A stretch of DNA of 44,923 bases from a bacterium (lineage in GTDB: Bacteria > Desulfobacterota > JAPLJL01), in the NCBI GenBank assembly GCA_028713675.1, contig JAQTNV010000028.1, positions 1-44,923 on the forward strand, written 5' to 3'. The notes below the pieces were generated by a model. It was given only the letters and a program-made list of their open reading frames with translations. It was not told the DNA's origin and did not search any database. The position numbers and the translations under genes are program-made. Within the stretch, counting starts at the first letter, position 1; each line of letters starts with the position of its first letter. This document shows positions 31,487 through 39,387 of this stretch, piece after piece.

Positions 31487-32113
31487 TTATTTCACTCTCT
31501 TGATTGTAACCTTCGTTATCACCACGTCGTTCAGCGGGCGGTCCTGGCGGTCCTTGGCCACCTGGCTGATATTGACCGCGACATCCTGGCCTTCGACCAC
31601 CTGCCCGAAAATCGTGTGGTGGTTATCCAAATGGGGCGTGGGGGCCACGGTGATGAAAAACTGGCTGCCGTTGGTACCGGGCCCGGCATTGGCCATCGAG
31701 AGCCGGCCCGGTTTGTCATGCCTGAGGGAAGGGCTGAATTCATCCTCGAACTTGTACCCGGGGCCGCCCCGGCCGGTTCCGGTGGGATCTCCGCCCTGGA
31801 TCATGAAGCCGGGGATCACCCGGTGGAAGATCACACCGTTGTAAAAGGGGCGTTTGGCCTTCTGGCCGGTTTTCACATCGGTGAATTCCTTGGTGCCTTC
31901 GGCCAGGCCGACGAAGTTAGCCACGGTTTTCGGGGCTTCCTTTTCATATAGCTCGATGGTCATCGAGCCGAGGGTTGTCTCCATGATCGCGTAAACGCCT
32001 GGTTTCATTTTCTTCTCCTTTTTGGGTTTTTGTTCCTTGGCTTGGGCAAAGGAAATCGAGGAAAGAGCGACCGCGATGATAGCCACCGCCGCCAGGATTG
32101 TCCGTTTTTTCAT
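31487..32113 (-). CDS. Secreted cyclophilin-type peptidyl-prolyl isomerase
   Basis: A 208-residue protein with a signal peptide ([19 protein letters not shown], cleavage near AQA) and a lysine-rich spacer. A full cyclophilin domain follows: [52 protein letters not shown] and [15 protein letters not shown]. The active-site Arg (FHRV), Gln (MIQGGD) and Phe (QFFIT) are present. It would catalyse proline isomerisation in the periplasm during outer-membrane protein folding. Good GGAGGAG stands before the ATG. Confidence 0.94.
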   Translation of the reverse strand: MKKRTILAAVAIIAVALSSISFAQAKEQKPKKEKKMKPGVYAIMETTLGSMTIELYEKEAPKTVANFVGLAEGTKEFTDVKTGQKAKRPFYNGVIFHRVIPGFMIQGGDPTGTGRGGPGYKFEDEFSPSLRHDKPGRLSMANAGPGTNGSQFFITVAPTPHLDNHHTIFGQVVEGQDVAVNISQVAKDRQDRPLNDVVITKVTIKRVK

Positions 32114-32170
32114 TTGTCTCCTCCTTGGTAATAATTTTTAATCAAGACCGATCCTTAATTCTACCTTTTA

Positions 32171-33724
32171 TTATAAAAGTTCCAATATGGGTCCGAGCAA
32201 AGAAGCCAGGATCGCGTTCAGGGCCAGGTTGTCCGCCGGCTTGAATTCATTCCAGCCGCCGAGGGAGGAAATCCCCAGCGGCTCCGGGTCCAGGTAAAGA
32301 AGCCCGTTGAACGTCGGGTCCGGGAAGGGGATGTAGGGGAAGACGCTGTTGATCCCGTCGGCAGGGATCGCGGCGATGCCCCGGCCGGCAAGAGACTGGA
32401 AATGCCCCGAGTCGACGATCGCGTCCGGGTCCGGGCAGATGAGCCCGCCGGAAACCGGAAACCCGGTCTGCGGGTGGAGGTCGGAAGGGCACTCCCATTC
32501 CAGAACGAGGTTGTCGAGCAGGACGTTCCCGGTGTTTTCCCAGGGGGGGAGGAGTTGCCGCAAGCCGGCCGGGTTTTGATAAAATCGGCCCAGGTTCAAT
32601 TCCACAACGTCCGGCACCAGCGTGGAAATATGGATATCGGCTAAAAACGCCGGGAGTCTCAGCCCGGCGGCCAGCGCCAGGGCCCGGACCATGGGGTCAA
32701 TCAGGTACAGAAGATTGTTTTTCAGGGATACGGTTCCGGCCCCGGTTTTCAGGTTTTCCGAGGTGGCTTCCAGCGAAGCGGCAATTTCCGGGCGAAGCTC
32801 GATTTCCAGGTCGAGGATGTTGGCGGCATCGGAGGACCGGGAAATTTCCTCTCCCCCGAAGGCGATATATTTCCTGCCGTTTTTGGTTTTCATGATCACG
32901 AAATTACCGTCCCGTCCGGAGGTTTCCGCCTGGAGGGATTCAATCAGTTGCAGAAAATCATCGCAGGCCTGGGCCAGGTCCTGGCCGGACCGGGCCAGGG
33001 TCTCAGCCCCGGCAGGGTTTTTCAGGCCCAGGAGGTTCGGGTGTAGTTGGTCGTTCAGCATGAAAACCACCAAATTCAGAGAATCGAAATACTCTCCATA
33101 ACCTGAACCCGGGAGGAAATACAGGTCGGCCGCCTGGCCGTAACGTCCTTCCCAGTCAAACGCGTCCAGGAATTCGAAGAGATAGGCCATCAGGCGGGAA
33201 AAACCGGAAAGCAGATACAAATCGGTGCGGTCGAATTCCACCTGGAGGGAACGGGATTGATTGTACAGGGATCCGACCGGCAGGGATTCGACCCGAAAGC
33301 GGAAATCTTTTTGCTTTTCCAATTCCGCGAGCCGCCCGGAGATGCCGGCAAAGGTGGCTTGGGTGTCGGTGATGAATTTTTGAATGAAGGCGGAAATGGC
33401 TTCATCCTCGTTCGCGTAGGAATTCGGCAGGATTTCCGAGGGGCTGTAGTAAAGGCGAAAAATTTCACTCAGGGCCAGATCGATCGAGTTCCAGAAACTC
33501 GTCAGGTCGGACAGGACCAGACCGAATTGCGCCTCGGGATTGTCCGGATGGCTGTCCAGGACTGCTTGAAAAGCTTCCCGGGCCGCGGTCGGATCAGACC
33601 GGGAAAGGGCCGATTTCCCTTCCATGATCAGGGCATCGTTTTTACTTTCGCCGGAACAGGAAAAAAACACGAGGGAAAGAAGAAAAACCATGGCGATACT
33701 ATTTGCATATATCCGTTTTGTCAT
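32171..33724 (-). other. Probable separate lipoprotein within the M28 frame
   Basis: Starting at the ATG at 33724 the protein opens MTKRIYANSIAMVFLLSLV and then FFSCS, a good lipoprotein signal with Cys about 23 residues in. About 60 residues of TPR-like sequence follow (LIMEGKSALSRSDPTAAREA, VLDSHPDNPEAQFGLVLSD), then a long region of unknown type to residue 517. It would be an outer-membrane lipoprotein. No strong ribosome-binding site is visible, since the start lies at the edge of the REP element. Function unknown. Confidence 0.6.
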
Positions 33725-34954
33725 TCTGACCCCACGCCTCTGGCGGGGGTGAAGGATCTCTCTTGTGATGAGAAACCCGTGAAAGCCAGATCCTTCGCCC
33801 GCAGGGGGCGGGCTCAGGATGACATCCTTGGTTTTAAGAAGCGATTTGATAAAAAAAATGAACAGTAAAGGAAGTATCAGGATGAAGATGTTTTCCGCGC
33901 TTACTTGGGGGACCGCCTGGCATCCGCCGGTTTTTTCCTCCCGGGCGGACCCCGGGCTGGCCAGGTGGGCGGCCGCCGCCCCGATGATCCGGGCGGAAGC
34001 TTCCAGGTAATCCAGATCCACCGTATCAATCCTGTCTTCGGTAGTATGGTATTGCAGGGATGAACTGACATGTCCCAAATAAAGAGCCGGATATCCCCAG
34101 TACCAGTAGGGAAAGTGATCGCTGTTGAGCAGGACCGGGCCGTAATAAGGCTCGGATTTCAACGGCAGATCATAAGCGATGGTGACATCATAAAGTGTCC
34201 GGGCCAGAGGTTCAGGATCGAAAACGGAGTCTCCCGCGTGATCCCCGTAAATCGCGTAAAGGGTATCGGCTTTGGCTTCGGGATCAGGACCGAGCATGTC
34301 CATGTTGATGACCCCGAGGATATTTTCTCCCTGCCGGGCGGAAACCCGGGCCTGGAAGCGGCTGCCCAGAAGCCCGTATTCTTCACCGGTGAGGAAAAGA
34401 AACCCGATCGAAATATCCGGATCGGACTGGCGCAGGGCCCCGGCCAGGGTGAGGAGAACGGAAACAGCGGTCCCGTCATCGTCCGCGCCGGGTGCCGGAT
34501 CGGATTGGGGGTGGTAACCGCCGGAGAAGCTGGCGGTGGAATCATAATGACCCGAGAGCAGGTAAATCCGGTCAGGGTTGGTTTTCCCCGGGATCCTGGT
34601 GAGGAGGTTTTTTACGATCAGGTTTTGCCCGCCGATGGTTACCGGAAAGGGGTATGTCTCCACTTCCAGACCCAGGTTTTCCAGGTGCAGGGTCAGGTAT
34701 TTAACCGCGGATTCAATATCGGGATGAAGAATGTTCCGGGAATGAATGGTGCCGGTAACCCCGTTGAGGTCAAAGCTTTCCTCCCCGGATAGAATCCGGA
34801 GGTGATGCACAAGCTCGGACCGGGTGACTGAATTTATCAGGCTCTTGACGTTCTCTCTGGGAGCGATGACTTCTCCGGGAGAGGGAACCGGAACGGAAAG
34901 AAAGCCGAGCAAAAGGCAGGTCGGGATCAGCAGGCGGGGTTTCACGAACCCCAT
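32171..34954 (-). CDS. M28 aminopeptidase running through a repeat into a lipoprotein
   Basis: One open frame of 927 codons. Residues 1-30 are a signal sequence. Residues 125-310 are an M28 zinc peptidase with ligands His136 (SGHYDST), Asp158 (GADDDGT), Glu191/192 (GEEYGLLGS), Asp219 (NMDMLG) and His303 (YHTTED). A membrane span follows (NIFILILPLLFIFFI, 356-370). Residues about 378-410 are encoded by a palindromic REP-like element, and from residue 411 (ATG at 33724) a new lipoprotein signal begins. The natural reading is two genes joined when the repeat removed the peptidase stop; a true fusion would be an odd one, with a lipobox in its middle. The start at 34954 is chosen over a TTG at 35005 that lies in a hairpin. 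Confidence 0.7.
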   Translation of the reverse strand: MGFVKPRLLIPTCLLLGFLSVPVPSPGEVIAPRENVKSLINSVTRSELVHHLRILSGEESFDLNGVTGTIHSRNILHPDIESAVKYLTLHLENLGLEVETYPFPVTIGGQNLIVKNLLTRIPGKTNPDRIYLLSGHYDSTASFSGGYHPQSDPAPGADDDGTAVSVLLTLAGALRQSDPDISIGFLFLTGEEYGLLGSRFQARVSARQGENILGVINMDMLGPDPEAKADTLYAIYGDHAGDSVFDPEPLARTLYDVTIAYDLPLKSEPYYGPVLLNSDHFPYWYWGYPALYLGHVSSSLQYHTTEDRIDTVDLDYLEASARIIGAAAAHLASPGSAREEKTGGCQAVPQVSAENIFILILPLLFIFFIKSLLKTKDVILSPPPAGEGSGFHGFLITREILHPRQRRGVRMTKRIYANSIAMVFLLSLVFFSCSGESKNDALIMEGKSALSRSDPTAAREAFQAVLDSHPDNPEAQFGLVLSDLTSFWNSIDLALSEIFRLYYSPSEILPNSYANEDEAISAFIQKFITDTQATFAGISGRLAELEKQKDFRFRVESLPVGSLYNQSRSLQVEFDRTDLYLLSGFSRLMAYLFEFLDAFDWEGRYGQAADLYFLPGSGYGEYFDSLNLVVFMLNDQLHPNLLGLKNPAGAETLARSGQDLAQACDDFLQLIESLQAETSGRDGNFVIMKTKNGRKYIAFGGEEISRSSDAANILDLEIELRPEIAASLEATSENLKTGAGTVSLKNNLLYLIDPMVRALALAAGLRLPAFLADIHISTLVPDVVELNLGRFYQNPAGLRQLLPPWENTGNVLLDNLVLEWECPSDLHPQTGFPVSGGLICPDPDAIVDSGHFQSLAGRGIAAIPADGINSVFPYIPFPDPTFNGLLYLDPEPLGISSLGGWNEFKPADNLALNAILASLLGPILELL
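33721..33829. repeat. REP-like palindromic element inside an open frame
   Basis: TCATTCTGA at one end and TCAGGATGA at the other, with inner AAGGATC and GATCCTT arms and two GC-rich palindromes (GCCTCTGGCGGGGG, CCCGCAGGGGGCGGG). It is free of stops in the M28 frame and so joins two reading frames. Confidence 0.75.
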
Positions 34955-34980
34955 TTTATCCCGGGCAGGAAGTTTTTCAA

Positions 34981-35011
34981 AATGACTTGAACTCGAGAGG
35001 TTCAAGTCATT
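34981..35011 (-). terminator. Perfect 12-bp inverted repeat after the response regulator gene
   Basis: AATGACTTGAAC (34981-34992) and GTTCAAGTCATT (35000-35011) with a 7-nt loop. The right arm contains the stop codon of the response regulator gene. The T run after it on the minus strand is short, so termination is likely weak. Confidence 0.5.
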
Positions 35012-35627
35012 GCTTGGGAGGGAGAAGGGAAGGGATCTGCCCGGGGGTGCTCAGCCGGGCCACGATGTTCTGAAGCCGTTTCATCAGCTGCTGGGGTGAA
35101 GCGTCGGCTTCCTTGTTGACGTAAAGAGCCGGGCTGACCCGGTGCAGGGTCCGGCGGAATTCCTCGTCGCATTTCTTCACCGTGAAAAAAAGGATCGGAA
35201 TGGGCTTGGGGCTTTTCAAACCTTTTTCAATAGCCCGGAGGGCGAGGGCGGCGCTGACCCCGTCCAGAACCGGCATTAAAACATCCAGAAAGACCATGCC
35301 GACCGGTTTCTGGCCGGCCAGCATTTCGGTAACCGTGGTAAGGAATTCCTCTCCGTTCCGGCAGGAGATGATTTTCCGGGCGAACCCGGTATCAACCATG
35401 ATTTCCGAGAGGATTTGCCTGACCAGATCGGTGTCTTCCACGATAATTACATTTTCCAGCTTGGGGTTTTTGGGAATATCCTGCTTTTGCTGGATGGGGA
35501 ATCCGCACTGGGAGCAGGTGGCGACCTGTTTTCCCTTGTCGCGGAGGATGATTGAGACCGGGACGATTTCCCCGCAGCTGTCGCAGTAAGCTTTGGCCGG
35601 ACCGGCTGGTTTGTTCGGATTGGTCAA
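35007..35627 (-). CDS. Zinc-ribbon plus response-regulator receiver protein
   Basis: A 206-residue protein. Residues 15-43 have two cysteine pairs (YCDSCGE and CSQCGF), a zinc-ribbon. From about residue 58 it is a receiver domain: IIVEDTDLVRQIL (acidic pocket), MVFLDVLMPVLDG (phospho-acceptor Asp), LFFTVKK (conserved Thr and Lys). No DNA-binding or enzymatic output domain follows, so it would act by protein contact, like CheY-type or stand-alone regulators. No kinase gene is near. The promoter is not clear. Confidence 0.85.
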   Translation of the reverse strand: MTNPNKPAGPAKAYCDSCGEIVPVSIILRDKGKQVATCSQCGFPIQQKQDIPKNPKLENVIIVEDTDLVRQILSEIMVDTGFARKIISCRNGEEFLTTVTEMLAGQKPVGMVFLDVLMPVLDGVSAALALRAIEKGLKSPKPIPILFFTVKKCDEEFRRTLHRVSPALYVNKEADASPQQLMKRLQNIVARLSTPGQIPSLLPPKQ

Positions 35628-35944
35628 TTTATGTCCTCCTGTCTGATTCCCTGCTTTGGAAAATATCGCGAGAATTTAAATGGATTTTGCTTCAATCCGC
35701 AAGGTTTTGTCAGGGTTTTTGCTCAAAGATATATTATAAACTATTTGTTTGAAATTATATTGTAATATATTGAAATACAAAGAATAAAATCTCATAAAAT
35801 ATTTGCATGTTTTATATTTCTGCTGGAGATGTTTTCCCGGGAATGGTTCTTCCCCCGGCCCGCTTGAAATGGGTTGTTAAATGATTGTTTCTTTGCGATG
35901 ATAAGTCAAACAGGTAAGTCAAAAAAAGCGAAAAGGAGAACAAA
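35628..35944. other. AT-rich divergent intergenic region
   Basis: A 317-bp gap between the divergent response regulator and hydrolase genes, the most AT-rich part of the window near 35730-35820. It should hold promoters for both genes, but several overlapping AT-rich hexamers make a single choice unsafe. Confidence 0.5.
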
Positions 35945-36811
35945 ATGAGCGATTCCTGGACCCATAATTACGCGAATGTGAACGGAATCAGGATGCATTA
36001 TGTTGCCCAGGGAGAAGGTCCTCTGGTGGTTCTTCTCCATGGTTTCCCGGAATTCTGGTATTCCTGGAGGCACCAGATCCCCTTCCTGGCAAAAAAATAC
36101 CGGGTAATCGCCCCCGATATGCGGGGGTATAACGAAACCGATAAGCCCAAATCCGGTTACGATGTGGATACCCTGGCCGAGGATATAGTCTGCCTGATCA
36201 GGCATCTTGGGGCCGAAAAAGCCATCGTGATGGCCCATGATTGGGGCGGCGGAGTGGCCTACCATCTCGCTTACCGAAATCCCGAGGTTCTGGACAAACT
36301 GGTCATCATGAATGCGCCCCACCCGTTCCACCTGATGAAAGCCCTGCGGTCCAGCGGGGCGCAGAGAAGGAAGAGCTGGTACATGTTTTTCTTCCAGCTG
36401 CCGTTTCTCCCGGAGATGTCCCTGAAAGCCAATAATTTTTATGTTGCAAAGCGGATCATGTCCCGATCCACGGTCAGGAAGGAAGCTTTCACCAAGGAAG
36501 ATATCGAAAAATATGAAGAGGCGTGGGGCAAGCCGGGAGCCCTTAACCGCGGGATAAACTATTACCGGATGGCTTTCCGGAAAGGGACCGGACTCTGGCG
36601 ATTTTACCAGAGTAGGAAGATCCAGGCCCCGACCCTGATTATCTGGGGGGAGAACGACGCTTTCCTGGGAATGGAACTCACCCGGGATCTTGAGCAGTAT
36701 TCCACTTCTTCGCTGGTGATCAAGCACATCCCGAAATGCGGACACTGGGTTCAGCAGGAGGCTCCGGAAGAGGTCAATAAATATTTGGGGGAGTTTCTCG
36801 GGATTAAATAG
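35945..36811 (+). CDS. Alpha/beta hydrolase, epoxide-hydrolase-like
   Basis: A 288-residue hydrolase with the epoxide hydrolase/haloalkane dehalogenase layout: oxyanion motif HGFPEFWYSWRHQI, nucleophile Asp in AHDWGGGVAYHLA, a lid region with two Tyr-rich segments, acid Asp in WGENDAFLG, and His in CGHWVQQEAPEEV. HGFPEFWYSWRHQ is the usual form in epoxide hydrolases. It would open epoxides or related esters of hydrophobic substrates in the cytoplasm. AAAGGAG stands 7 nt before the ATG. Solitary gene. Confidence 0.9.
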   Translation: MSDSWTHNYANVNGIRMHYVAQGEGPLVVLLHGFPEFWYSWRHQIPFLAKKYRVIAPDMRGYNETDKPKSGYDVDTLAEDIVCLIRHLGAEKAIVMAHDWGGGVAYHLAYRNPEVLDKLVIMNAPHPFHLMKALRSSGAQRRKSWYMFFFQLPFLPEMSLKANNFYVAKRIMSRSTVRKEAFTKEDIEKYEEAWGKPGALNRGINYYRMAFRKGTGLWRFYQSRKIQAPTLIIWGENDAFLGMELTRDLEQYSTSSLVIKHIPKCGHWVQQEAPEEVNKYLGEFLGIK

Positions 36812-36841
36812 CAGGGAGCAGGGGGCGAAGCGCAAAGAGAA

Positions 36842-36869
36842 ATGACGATTGTAGATTGACGATTGACGA
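36842..36869. repeat. Heptanucleotide array, 4 units (TTGACGA)
   Basis: A near-exact copy of the array that holds the mfd stop (28943-28970), here 30 bp after the hydrolase gene. Confidence 0.85.
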
Positions 36870-36958
36870 ATGTGATGGAAATGCAGTTGCCCGATTTACT
36901 TGTCCCGTCACGGGCGGGATCGGGCGAAGTAGGCGAGGGGTAAAGAGCAAATCGAAAC

Positions 36959-37046
36959 GGTAGCTGCAGGCTTTTCGATCAGATCCCGAGGCATTGTGGT
37001 CGAGGGAAGCCTGCGAAAATGGCGCAACCTAAAGGTTGCGGCTACC
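36959..37046 (+). repeat. MITE-like element, copy 1 (GGTAGC...GCTACC)
   Basis: 88 bp with inverted ends GGTAGC and GCTACC, an inner stem GCAGGCTT/AAGCCTGC and a second perfect stem CGCAACCT/AGGTTGCG. An inverted, longer copy lies at 39204-39316, so the two flank the CCA enzyme gene cluster. Confidence 0.75.
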
Positions 37047-37123
37047 CATAGTGCTGATATCTTGATTGGAAATCGGTCTACCAGAGACTAAAAACCGATA
37101 ACCTGACAAACAAGAAAATAATT

Positions 37124-38701
37124 TTGGACGCAGACATTTCAAATCTCCTGGTCGAGGCGTCGGGATTTTCCCGGGATTCCGGACTGACGGTTTTTCTTGT
37201 CGGCGGAGCCGTGCGTGATCTGGCCCTGGACCGGGAGAGCCGGGACCTGGATTTCCTGGCTTTAGAACCCGGGGGAGCGAAAATCCTGGCGGGTTTTTTC
37301 CACCGGAAAATGGGTTTTCACCGCCCGGTTTTGTTCGCTGCCGGGCGTAACCAAGCCGGAAAGGGAATGGTAAAGACCGGGCGGACTTGCACTGCTTGCC
37401 CTGAGCGAAGCCGAAGGATTGATACCTATCAGACCGCCAGGGGAAATCTCACCCTGAATATCGTTTCTTCCCGGGGAAAGGACTTGGAGGAGGATCTCCG
37501 CTTCCGGGATTTCACGATTAATACACTCATAATCCCGCTCAGCAAGCTGGCGGGATTAAAGCTCAAAGGTCAAAGTTCCTGCCTGCGCCAAGGCTTCGGC
37601 AGGCAGGCAAAGTTCAAAGTAAAAAACTCGAAACCCGAAACTCCCTGGCCGACCCGAGCGGTCGGCTCGGGCAGGCGAAACCCGAAACAAGAAACCAGAA
37701 ACTTGATTCGGTTGATTGAGGATCCGCTCGGAACAGGGAAAAAAGATCTGGCGCGGGAATTGATCAGAACCCCGATTAACCCGGCCTTGACGATCGCTGA
37801 CGATCCTTTGCGAATGCTCCGAGCGGTGAGGATTGCCCGGGAATTGGATTTCTCCCTCGCTCCGGAGCTGAAAAGGGAAATCCGGAAGTCGCGGACGAAA
37901 ATATCGTCGGTTTCCGCGGAAAGAGTCCGTGACGAACTGGGAAGAATGATTCTTCTGCCCCGTCCCTCCCGCGGGGTTTTACTCCTGGAGAATCTGAAGT
38001 TGCTTGGAGAAATAGTCCCTGAACTCCAGGCCACGGTGGATTTTGACCAGAAATCCCCTTATCACCATGAAGATCTTTTTCATCACAGTCTTTCCACCCT
38101 GGACCGCACCCGGGCGGACCTGGCCCTGCGCCTGGCCGCGCTTTTTCACGACCTGGGAAAGGTCGCGGCGCAGCGTTTGATTTCAAAGGATGTCCAGGGA
38201 GACCGGGATTATTACGTTTATTGGGGTCACCAGGATGGAAGCGCGGAAATGGCGAAAAAGATTCTTCTGCGGCTTCGTTTCCCGAAAAAGTTGAGGGACG
38301 AGGTCCGGTTTCTGGTCCAGCATCATATGGTGAATTACCAGGCGGACTGGAAAGATGCCACCATCCGGCGATTAGCCTACCGCCTGGGTCCCCACCTGCA
38401 GAAGACCCTGGAGTTGTTAAAAGCGGACTCCGCTTCCTTAAAACCGCCTTTTCAAAAGGATAAGGGGTTCGAAGAGATGGCCGGGAGGATTGCCCGGATC
38501 AAATTGGAGGAGGGGCAGAAGGTAGAATGCCCGCTGGACGGGTTTGAAATTCAAAAGATCCTGGGAATCGAGCCGGGGCCGGAAGTGGGAAAGGCGAAGC
38601 AGATGGTGGTGGAGGCGATTCTCGACGGGAAAATCGCCGCCAATCGCCGGGAAGCGAAAAGATATCTGCTAAAAACCATTTCTTCCCCCCGAATGAAATG
38701 A
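37124..38701 (+). CDS. CCA-adding enzyme / poly(A) polymerase family with HD domain, repeat-invaded
   Basis: A 525-residue nucleotidyltransferase that would add or repair CCA at tRNA 3' ends. The N-terminal palm has GGAVRD (27-32) and the metal-binding Asp pair in RDLDF (41, 43), then EEDLRFRDFTINTL. The neck has DDPLRMLRAVRIARELDF. An HD phosphohydrolase domain follows (HHEDLFHHSL near 312, LFHDLGK near 339). Two stretches are foreign to the family: about residues 88-97, a CCTGAGCG-type REP core, and about 146-193, heptad arrays with two palindromes. Both keep the frame and sit at surface-type loops between conserved blocks. The TTG start has no clear ribosome-binding site. Fold is sure; CCA versus poly(A) activity is not. 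Confidence 0.85.
   Translation: MDADISNLLVEASGFSRDSGLTVFLVGGAVRDLALDRESRDLDFLALEPGGAKILAGFFHRKMGFHRPVLFAAGRNQAGKGMVKTGRTCTACPERSRRIDTYQTARGNLTLNIVSSRGKDLEEDLRFRDFTINTLIIPLSKLAGLKLKGQSSCLRQGFGRQAKFKVKNSKPETPWPTRAVGSGRRNPKQETRNLIRLIEDPLGTGKKDLARELIRTPINPALTIADDPLRMLRAVRIARELDFSLAPELKREIRKSRTKISSVSAERVRDELGRMILLPRPSRGVLLLENLKLLGEIVPELQATVDFDQKSPYHHEDLFHHSLSTLDRTRADLALRLAALFHDLGKVAAQRLISKDVQGDRDYYVYWGHQDGSAEMAKKILLRLRFPKKLRDEVRFLVQHHMVNYQADWKDATIRRLAYRLGPHLQKTLELLKADSASLKPPFQKDKGFEEMAGRIARIKLEEGQKVECPLDGFEIQKILGIEPGPEVGKAKQMVVEAILDGKIAANRREAKRYLLKTISSPRMK
37399..37417 (+). repeat. In-frame REP core inside the CCA enzyme gene
   Basis: CCTGAGCGAAGCCGAAGG (37400-37417), the same core as at 25597 and 29887, translated in frame as PERSRR. 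Confidence 0.8.
37561..37703 (+). repeat. In-frame composite repeat insertion inside the CCA enzyme gene
   Basis: Heptads of the GTCAAAG type are split by the palindrome CCTGCCTGCG...GCAGGCAGG. Then come AAACTCG, AAACCCG, AAACTCC, a second palindrome (CCGACCCGAGCGGTCGG), then GAAACCC, GAAACAA, GAAACCA, GAAACTT. About 143 bp, all open in the gene's frame, adding some 47 residues before the LIRLIEDPLG block. Confidence 0.85.
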
Positions 38702-38985
38702 TTAAACAGACGATTTTACTGGTGCTCCGGATTATTTTGGGCTGTATCCTGATCGTCCTGGGGATTGCCGGCCTGATCCTGCCGATCATGCCGGGCTGGA
38801 TCTTCCTCATCCCCGGCCTGGTTCTGGTTTTGCAGCCCCTGGTTTCCGTCTGCCGGGAATCAAAAATCCCAATCATTCGGGAAACCGCCTGCCGGCTCTC
38901 CGATAAAATCAATAAAAGCAGGATAAAACAGTATCTGGAATCGCGAAAGAATAAATCCAAGCGGGAAGCCGGGGGAGGGGAATGA
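38698..38985 (+). CDS. Small membrane protein, PGPGW/YbaN-like
   Basis: A 95-residue protein with two membrane spans around LIVLGIAGLILPIMPGWIFL and IPGLVLVLQPLV, then a basic cytoplasmic tail. The LP-x-x-PGW turn resembles the PGPGW and DUF454 groups of small membrane proteins of unknown role. The start overlaps the upstream stop by 4 bp (ATGA), so it is translated with the CCA enzyme. Confidence 0.75.
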   Translation: MIKQTILLVLRIILGCILIVLGIAGLILPIMPGWIFLIPGLVLVLQPLVSVCRESKIPIIRETACRLSDKINKSRIKQYLESRKNKSKREAGGGE

Positions 38986-39176
38986 AGGCCGGCCTGGTGG
39001 CGAAAATGGAATTCCGGAGCTACGGAGGGCGGGACACCTTCACCCCGATGACCAGGGCCCAGGAGATGAAAGCCCGGGTCCCGGGATCAGAGTTGTTCTT
39101 CCTTGAGGACGGGAGTCAATACGTGATGATCGAATATCCCGAATTGGTGCACGAACGAATGGAACAGTTTTTTTAA
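38982..39176 (+). pseudogene. C-terminal fragment of an alpha/beta hydrolase, coupled to upstream gene
   Basis: 64 codons that match only the last part of alpha/beta hydrolases: GRDTFTPMTRAQEMKARVPGSEL carries the acid Asp, and LEDGSQYVMIEYPELVHERMEQFF is where the catalytic His normally stands (GSH or GTH). Here it reads GSQ, so the His is Gln. The nucleophile domain is absent and not found upstream. The start overlaps the previous stop by 4 bp (ATGA), so the fragment may still be translated. Most likely a remnant; a small non-catalytic protein cannot be excluded. Confidence 0.65.
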
Positions 39177-39203
39177 GAAAACGGGATGGGATAACTTTTC
39201 GTT

Positions 39204-39316
39204 GGTAGCCGCAACCTTTAGGTTGCGAAATTAAAATCTGAGAAAAACTTTATTCAGGACGCAGGCTTTCCTCGGCCACAATGCCTCGGGATCTAATCGA
39301 AAAGCCTTGCCCTACC
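39204..39316 (-). repeat. MITE-like element, copy 2 (inverted relative to copy 1)
   Basis: The reverse complement follows copy 1 closely (AGGCTTTTCGAT, AGATCCCGAGGCATTGTGG, AAGCCTGCG, CGCAACCTAAAGGTTGCG, GCTACC) but has about 25 extra bases before the second hairpin. It lies just after the CCA enzyme gene cluster. Confidence 0.75.
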
Positions 39317-39387
39317 AAAGACTTGGTCTTCTGGATTCCGGCTTTCCTTCGACAATGCTCAGGACAAGTCGCAGGAATGACGAATAA

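Larger units (their letters stand above)
36812..37123. other. Intergenic repeat cluster before the CCA enzyme gene
   Basis: A 312-bp gap with no gene. In order: a TTGACGA heptad array (36842-36869), a GTTGCCCGATTTA-type palindrome region (about 36885-36925), a MITE-like element (36959-37046) and heptad-phased ACTAAAA/ACCGATA/ACCTGAC DNA before the start. Confidence 0.65.
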
